Below, piece by piece: positions 7,407 to 12,774 of a stretch of 12,774 nucleotides of DNA. The DNA is from Blastocladiella britannica (taxonomy: Eukaryota; Blastocladiomycota; Blastocladiomycetes; Blastocladiales; Blastocladiaceae): assembly GCA_025349905.2 (NCBI GenBank), contig MU625060.1:1-12774 (forward strand), in the 5' to 3' direction. The first letter of the stretch is position 1, and the number at the start of each line of letters is the position of its first letter. Position numbers and translations under genes: made by a program. A model generated the notes under the pieces. That model was not told the origin of the DNA. It searched no databases and was given only the letters and a program-made list of their open reading frames with translations.

Positions 7407-9778
7407 ATGGCCCACCACCAGCATCACCACCACCAACACCACCAGCACCAGCACCAGCACCCAGTGCCGCCCCCACTGAGCCTGCGGCCTTACCCGTCGC
7501 CTAGTGTGGGCCCACTGGTGGGTCCGGCGTCTCCCTCGCTCCAACAGCAGCAACAGCAACAGCACCACCCTTCCGGCTTTGGGTCGGTTCCCCCTTCCCC
7601 CGCCTTGGTCGCACACAGTCCGCAGCTGGCCGCGTTCTTTACGTCGGGAGGTGCTGCGTCTCCTGGCCTGATGGGACCCCCGCCGCCCACCGCGGCCACC
7701 TCTGGAGTGTCGTCGTCGTTTGTGCGGTCGCTGCCGGGCTCCCCCGTGACGGCGACCCATGCGGCCAGCGCGACATATGCCCACCCGCACCACGCGCAGC
7801 AGCAGGCGTACCCGCCGTATCAGTCGTTCCACTCGCAGCAGTATCAGCAGCAGCAGCAGTACCGCCCGATGTCGTCAACGTCAATGTCGCCCGCCACCGC
7901 CACTGTCTCAACAACAACAACGACAAGCACTCCCACCAGCCCATTCCCGACGTTTCCCCCGCCCACCGCTGCCACTACCGCTACTACCGGTGGTGCTGGG
8001 TCTGCTTCGCCCAGTGGTCACCAGCCGCAGCCCATATCGCCTCGGGACTACTACCCGTCGCCGGTGCTGTCGCACCACCAGCAGCATCAGCACCAACAGC
8101 AGCAGCACCTTCCTTCTTCCAGCACCACTGTAGGCCTATCTCTCCCCACTCCGTCGGCCTCCTCGGTCTCGTCGACCCCCTCGACGACCGCGTCGTCGCC
8201 CAACGTGCACCGCGCGTTCGCGGCCTACAGCTACGCGCAGCACGGCGACGGGTCCGGTGGGATGCTCGACGACTCGCCGCTGCCGTCGGCCATGTCGTCG
8301 GACGCCGGCGGTGCCGACCTGGCGGCTGACCGGGACCGGGAAATGTCGGCGCCGCCGTCGCCGGCCGTGAATGGTGGCGCTGTCGGTGCGGTGAGTGCAG
8401 TTGGAACGCCGGTGGGGCACGACGGACTGCGGAGCGTCCCGGGAACTCCGAGCGAGGCGGCGCGGCAGCTGTGGGCGGCCGCCGAGCAGGCCCAGCAGCA
8501 GCAGCAGCAGCAGGCGCTCATGTACGGAGGTGGGTCGACGCCCACGGTTCCTGCGGGCGAAGCGGGCTCTTCGTCGTCCCCTGCGTCATTCCCGCACCCG
8601 ACGTCCATGGCGTCGCCGGTTGGACCGCCTCCGATTCAACAACAACAGCAGCAGCAAGTGCAGCAGCAGCAGTCGGTCGCGGCTGCGTTCGAGGCCAGCG
8701 AGGGCCCGCGGTACCTGCTCACCGACTTCGAGTTGCTGGAAACGCTTGGTTCGTTATCATTTTCTCTTCATTTTTACAGTCACCTTTACTCATATGATAA
8801 TAATTAAATAGGAACCGGAACCTTTGGTCGCGTCCACCTGGCCCGACTGCGTGGCACCTCGCAGTACTTTGCAATGAAAGTCCTCAAGAAGGCCGAAGTC
8901 GTGCGCCTCCGCCAAGTCGAGCACATCAACAACGAAAAGGCGATCCTGTCCCGGATCTACCACCCGTTCATCGTGAACTTGTTCTGCACGTTCCAAGACG
9001 AGACCAACCTGTACATGTTGCTCGAGTACGTCCCCGGAGGCGAGCTTTTCTCGCACTTGCGGCGGGCGAGCCGGTTCGCCAACGACGTGGCCCGGTTTTA
9101 CGCGGCGGAAATCGTTACCGCTATCGAGTACATGCACCGACGCGATATCATTTACCGCGACTTGAAGCCTGAGAACTTGTTGCTCGACGCCCGCGGGCAC
9201 ATCAAGATTGCGGATTTCGGGTTTGCGAAAGTCGTCGAGGATCGTACGTGGACGCTGTGCGGGACGCCCGAGTACCTTGCTCCCGAGTATGTTCCCTCTT
9301 GTCACTGTTAAGATCAATGAACTCATATAAAAAACATGATAGGATCATCCAAGGCCGCGGCCACTGCCGCGCCGTCGACTGGTGGGCGCTCGGGATCCTG
9401 ATCTTTGAAATGCTCTGCGGCTACCCTCCCTTCTTTGACGACACCGCGTACGGGATCTACGAAAAGATCCTGCAGGGTCGGATCGCGTTCCCGGCGTTCG
9501 TGGACCCAGCCGCGAAAGACCTGATCAAGCGGCTTCTGACCGCCGACACGTCGCGGCGGATCGGGAACTTAAGGGCGGGCGCCGACGATATCAAGCAGCA
9601 CGCATGGTTCCGTGGGGTTGACTGGGACGTGGTGGTGGCGCGGAGGGTGGCTGCTCCACTGGTGCCGCGGACCAACGGCGCTGGGGATACGTCCAACTTT
9701 GAGAATTACCCGGAACCGGAACCCGAGGCGGTCGTGGACCGGTCGGATCCGTACCATTACCTGTTCATGTCGTTCTGA
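7407..9778 (+). CDS. pkaC: cAMP-dependent protein kinase catalytic subunit, long low-complexity N-terminus
   Basis: Three exons give 750 aa: 7407-8748, 8812-9286 and 9343-9778. Introns are 63 nt (GTTCGT...TAG) and 56 nt (GTATGT...TAG). Residues 1 to about 430 are low complexity, with His/Gln, Pro, Ser/Thr and several poly-Gln runs. The kinase starts at [12 protein letters not shown]. Landmarks: Gly loop GTGTFG (448-453, rebuilt across intron 1), Lys470, Glu489, YRDLKPEN with Asp564, DFG with Asp582, [14 protein letters not shown] with activation-loop Thr595 and Glu606 (codon split by intron 2), and DWWALG. The protein ends FMSF, matching the FxxF tail that folds into the kinase core in PKA. 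The activation loop and tail favour PKA over PKB or PKC, though other AGC kinases are relatives. The kinase phosphorylates Ser/Thr targets when cAMP releases the regulatory subunit. Start at 7407 (gaaaATGG) chosen as the first ATG with coding-like sequence after it. Confidence 0.95.
7540..8694 (+). repeat. CAG/CAA-rich poly-glutamine coding tracts in PKA
   Basis: Several runs of CAG and CAA codons lie within the first PKA exon, near 7544-7563, 7797-7859, 8080-8106, 8491-8514 and 8637-8672. CAG and CAA are mixed, which lowers slippage compared with pure CAG. They encode up to seven consecutive Gln, flanked by His, Pro, Ser and Ala. Confidence 0.85.
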
Positions 9779-10795
9779 TTTTTTTATTGCTCAAAATATA
9801 TTTCTGTTACGTCTGCGCACTGAACACGGTTTTGAATTCCAAGCTGGCCTGCCATAGAAATTGGTGAACGATTTACTTTGCATGCCCCAATCATTACATT
9901 GGAATTCCAATGCCCATTTTCTTTCCAGTGTCAAACCAGTCCGGTTTTCTTGTTGATATTCCGGCCGGTCCATCCATGTCTATTCTTTGGTCCGGCGGTA
10001 CCCAATGGACATCCAGCCTGGGTTTCCCACTGCCATTCCGATATCCCACCTTTCCAGTTCCAGCGCTCGGACCAAATATTTCCAATAGATTTCTTACATT
10101 CCAGTTGTTTCCACTCATCCCGACCCCGCCGACCGCTCCCGATCCGACCCGTTTGATACTTTGATCCTGGATTCCTGCTTGATCTCGGCCTTGATCCGCG
10201 CTCGCTTGCTGCTGGAAAGAATACCATATACAACACGCGATCGCCCGTCAAAAAAAAATTACCAATATATATGACGCCGTCAGTCAACAAGGATCAAGGG
10301 AAATATCGTACCCACCAAAACGACGGTGATTGAATTGAAGGAAGTATAATTGCGTGCGCGCTCGAGACGGAAAGAAAGAGCGAGAGGGATCACACGGTCA
10401 GTGGGTTGATCGCGCTTGGACTCGTACTCGCCGCATGTGAGTGGAAACGGTAAATAAGAGTCAACACTTGCAATCATCCGGGACTTAAGAAAACTTGGTA
10501 AAAGGAGAGGCTCTTTTGTACCAATCCTTGAGGAGCCCAGTGAGGCCAACGAAGGATCCAGACACCGATTCTTGTTTTTGTTATGCTCACCATTGTTGAA
10601 TGTAGTTTTGATTCCCCGCAAAAAAGTCAAGTACCGGAATGTCGGAATCTTTCCACTCGACCCGGAATGCCGTCAAAACTTGTCCAAGATCCCCTTTTTG
10701 TTTTTTCCCCCGAGTCACAAACTCAGTTAAGCTCTCTATTGGTAGTTCACATGTGTTCATTGAGCAGCCGTGTGCGCATTATACATTCATACTAT
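9779..10795. other. Long spacer between convergent PKA and PheRS genes
   Basis: About 1 kb between two genes that converge on it, so it holds both 3' UTRs. The left half (about 9830-10180) is pyrimidine-rich on the plus strand with many irregular TTCC/ATTCC/TTCCAG elements, including a perfect 16-bp palindrome at 9897-9912. The right half has no obvious pattern. Open frames occur on both strands (for example 10280-10630 minus) but show no coding bias or domain. I saw no tRNA, rRNA or snRNA signature. Confidence 0.55.
9897..9912. repeat. Perfect 16-bp palindrome CATTGGAATTCCAATG
   Basis: The sequence equals its own reverse complement over all 16 bases. It lies within a stretch of repeated ATTCC and TTCCAG elements downstream of the PKA gene. 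Its role is unknown. Confidence 0.9.
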
Positions 10796-12206
10796 TTATC
10801 GAAGTTCGACCTGAAGCTCATTCACCAACGCGGCGCGCACGCGATCTTGGACCGCGTTGATCTCGTCGTTGGTGACATTTCTGCCAAAACAAAGGTATGA
10901 GCCAGTAAATCAAATAAATGTAAAATGAGACGACATACCGATCCATGCTCCGGTACACGATCCGGAAACACCGCGACTCCCGGCCCGTCTTGGGGTGCAC
11001 GAACCGGTCAATCTGCTGCACGTTCTCCACCAAGTCCCCCGCGACCCCGCGCACCACGTCAAACAAGTTATTGTCGACTAGCACCGTCCCCTTCGGAACC
11101 CAGAATGCCACGTCTTTGGTGCAGGGAGGGTACGCCGAGAACGGCTTGAACGTCACCAGCGACGCCGGGTCCGTCGGGTCAACGTCCTTGAACTGGTCCA
11201 GGAACCGCGGATCGGTGCTCCAGAACAGCCGAATGTCTGGGATCCCAAACAGGACCATGGCCAGTCGCTCGAGACCTAACCCGAACGCCCATCCGACCAC
11301 GGACCCGGCGGGGCGCGTCGGGTGCGCGGCGTCCATGATCGGTTGCTGCACCACGCCCGACCCAAGCACCTCCAGCCACTGGCCCTGGTACTTCACCTCG
11401 AGTTCCCACGACGGCGCCGTGAATGGAAAGTAGTCCTTGTTCCAGCGCATCTCCAGTGGCTGCGACGACTCGAACAGGAACCGGCACATGGCTTCGAGCT
11501 TCGTCACCAGGTCGTGTCCGACGGCTGCTGAGATGGCCACATCATGGACAGTCTGCTTGGGGTTCACGGACGGGTCCCAGACCTTATCAAACGCGCTGGA
11601 TGCACCCCCCGTCAACACCTTCAGGTCCGAAGCCTCAAACGACCGGAACCCTTCCATCTGGTGAAACACCGGGTAATGCGACGCGTCAATCTCGTCGCGC
11701 CGGTAACAGTCGGCAATACACAGGAAATTCGGTACACCGCGAGCTAATAACTGCGCCTGGTGCGCCGACGTGTGCGTGCGCAGCAAACTGTGCTGGTTCA
11801 AGTAGTACGTGTCGGAGGGCGACCGGCCCGGGTGGTCGGGCGCAATCAGCAGCGAGTCAAAGTTGGCGGCGGGCGTCGCTACGGGCGGCATGTCGTTGAC
11901 TACGCGCATCGGTGGGTGCACGTCGGGGACCTGGGTGGACCAGAAATGAGCAATGCGCTGGGCCACGATCGCCACCGGGTGGTGGGGGGTGCGGTGCAGC
12001 GCGCGCTCGGTCTTGGCGACAATGTGCGGGGTGGCATTGGTCCAGGAGTCGGCTGGGTACTGGATTCCTAGCACGGTGGTTACCGTTGTTGGCTTTGCGG
12101 TTGAAATTGACCGGCGAGACCAGAGAGACCGACCAGAACAGCGAGACCGAGAAACAGTGCCCGAGAATAGGGTCACGACCAGGCGTCGACCGCTGTTGGC
12201 GATCAT
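10796..12206 (-). CDS. FARS2: Mitochondrial phenylalanyl-tRNA synthetase
   Basis: Two exons give 450 aa, essentially the size of human FARS2: 12206-10939 and 10880-10796, with a 58-nt phase-2 intron (GTATGT...CAG). This monomeric class II enzyme charges mitochondrial tRNA-Phe. Residues 1-37 are rich in Arg and Ser without acidic residues (RRLVVTLFSGTVSRSR...), a good matrix-targeting presequence. The motif 2 region is FLCIADCYRRDEIDASHYPV plus FHQMEG (161-186). WLEVLGSGVV (277-286) is a class signature. Motif 3 is GWAFGLGLERLAMVLFGIPD (305-324, Arg314). The C-terminus from about 352 (FKPFSAYPPCTKDVAFW) is the ferredoxin-fold anticodon-binding domain. Reading through the intron would give a hydrophobic insert and a wrong tail. 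Splicing restores NVTNDEINAVQDRVRAAL, the expected final helix. Confidence 0.95.
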
Positions 12207-12384
12207 TTTCTATTGCAAGTTGGAAGTTGGAAATTTCCTGAAAGAGGGCTGAGTGGGCCTTGAAGTTTCCATCTCACCGGCGATCTCGTCCGCTATGCGG
12301 GCACTACACCAATTGTGCGACTGGTGCAGCAGAGAGTGGAAACCGTTTTTGGCTCCGGGAATGAGAAGGGAAAAAAAAACAAAA
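12207..12384. promoter_or_regulatory. Spacer upstream of mitochondrial PheRS, mostly inverted-repeat arm
   Basis: About 178 bases between the PheRS start codon and the stop codon of the next minus-strand gene. Because the genes are in tandem, this short region must contain the PheRS promoter and the upstream gene's 3' UTR. The repeat arm 12247-12354 occupies most of it. The left-hand copy at 1-108 therefore duplicates most of this promoter. Confidence 0.5.
12247..12354. repeat. Right arm of 108-bp inverted repeat
   Basis: Reverse complement of 1-108 with a single mismatch. It begins 40 bases upstream of the PheRS start codon and ends 30 bases from the stop codon of the 12385 gene. The match stops at 12247; on the right it reaches the point where the left copy meets the window edge. 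Confidence 0.95.
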
Positions 12385-12626
12385 CTACAGCGACGCCGCG
12401 GCCGCCGCCTTGGCTGCTGCCGTCTCGGCCGCCATGATCTTGGCCACTGGCTTCACCTTTTGCGCGTCAGCCCGCGCGCCAACAAGGCTCTCTACCGCGG
12501 CGACCAGCTTGGGAGCCCACGCCTCGCCCGCCTCCATCGCCACGTACATCCGTCGGGTCGCCCACTCGTGGTACAGGTTGCACCACGCCATGTCGGCCTC
12601 GGATTTGAGGTGTTGGAATTCCAGCA
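12385..12626 (-). CDS. 3' portion of an unidentified gene, Ala-rich C-terminus
   Basis: A minus-strand frame runs from an acceptor-like TTGAG at 12631-12627 to TAG at 12385. It reads LEFQHLKSEADMAWCNLYHE, then WATRRMYVAMEAGEAWAP, and ends in a Lys/Ala-rich tail with two runs of Ala. It has no start codon of its own before MAWCN, so this is probably a terminal exon. A possible upstream exon (to 12666, donor GTAGAG, phase 1) would keep frame, but the intron would be only 39 nt, far below the other introns here. Codon use is strongly C/G-ending, consistent with coding. I do not recognise the family. Confidence 0.5.
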
Positions 12627-12663
12627 CTCAAGGAATTGCCCGCTGTGTTACAATCATCTCTCT

Positions 12664-12774
12664 ACCCGCCAACTCGCAAGCGGCCCGACTCCAACTCTCG
12701 TGACCGATTTCAAGGACTCCCCTCGCGCCAAGGAGCTCAACCAGCAAGCTCAAGGCAACTTCGGCCCCGCTGGC
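12664..12774 (+). CDS. Possible start-proximal part of a plus-strand gene running off the window
   Basis: An open plus-strand frame reads TRQLASGPTPTLVTDFKDSP then RAKELNQQAQGNFGPAG to the window edge. Nearly every codon ends in C or G (gac, ttc, aag, gag, ctc, aac, ggc), the pattern of a well-expressed gene in this genome. No in-frame ATG is visible, so an upstream exon or a junction is needed. The Arg/Ser/Thr-rich beginning could be part of a presequence. It conflicts with the possible minus-strand exon over the same bases. The family is not recognised. Confidence 0.3.

Noticed and set aside
7299..8608. Several Cys/Leu/Val- or Arg-rich minus-strand frames and other-frame plus ORFs over the PKA N-terminus
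   Set aside because: Repetitive CAG/CAA DNA reads open in most frames. Only the frame continuous with the kinase domain is supported.
8790..9326. 178-residue minus-strand frame antisense to the kinase domain
   Set aside because: The plus strand encodes an intact kinase with all catalytic residues, so this is an antisense shadow.
9878..10630. Overlapping frames on both strands in the PKA-PheRS spacer
   Set aside because: There is no codon bias, no homology recognisable by eye, and Trp/Pro-rich composition caused by repeated TTCC elements.
10730..10815. Possible tRNA, prompted by GGTAGTTCA and AGTTCGACC
   Set aside because: The A- and B-box consensus is not met and no acceptor or anticodon stem can be paired.
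10881..10938. Hydrophobic insert and alternative C-terminus of the PheRS frame
   Set aside because: It is a 58-nt intron. Splicing gives the expected C-terminal helix and a length of 450 aa.
1..12774. CRISPR array, bacterial operon or prophage
   Set aside because: There are no regularly spaced repeats, genes contain spliceosomal introns, and all recognised products are eukaryotic.

Overview
The window looks like nuclear DNA from a GC-rich, intron-containing fungus, most likely an early-diverging zoosporic lineage such as Blastocladiomycota or a chytrid. That placement is inference. It rests on four things: a concentrative (CNT/SLC28-type) nucleoside transporter, a fungal/plant-type PDX2 glutaminase, a cAMP-dependent kinase with a very long Gln/His/Pro/Ser N-terminus, and ten short introns (56-81 nt apart from one of 154 nt). 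Reading frames had to be rebuilt across introns. In every intact gene the inferred splice sites keep frame and restore conserved motifs.

Layout, left to right. 1-108 is one arm of a 108-bp inverted repeat whose partner is at 12247-12354. 418-1706 (-) is a GPKOW/Spp2-like splicing factor (G-patch plus two KOW-type modules, 3 exons, 389 aa). 1997-2483 (+) is a fragmentary, apparently broken gene of unknown identity. 2504-3127 (-) is a decayed reverse transcriptase fragment, with an overlapping CxxC-containing ORF up to 3246. 3529-5531 (-) is a complete CNT nucleoside transporter (4 exons, 564 aa) whose third exon is only 16 nt and carries the substrate-site Gly-Glu. 5532-6396 is the spacer between divergently oriented genes. 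6397-7223 (+) is PDX2/SNO, the glutaminase subunit of PLP synthase (3 exons, 233 aa). 7407-9778 (+) is the catalytic subunit of PKA (3 exons, 750 aa). 9779-10795 is a long spacer, pyrimidine-rich and TTCC-rich in its first half. 10796-12206 (-) is mitochondrial phenylalanyl-tRNA synthetase (2 exons, 450 aa). 12207-12384 holds the second repeat arm. From 12385 to the right edge lies the 3' end of an unidentified minus-strand gene, with conflicting coding signal on both strands beyond 12627.

The genes do not form one obvious pathway. They cover RNA splicing, nucleoside uptake, vitamin B6 synthesis, cAMP signalling and mitochondrial translation, as expected for an ordinary gene-dense eukaryotic segment with a retroelement scar. 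The most notable points are the 16-nt microexon preceded by an intronic tandem repeat, the inverted repeat that nearly spans the window, the low-complexity PKA extension, and the degenerate 2.0-3.3 kb interval. I did not find a convincing new multi-gene system.
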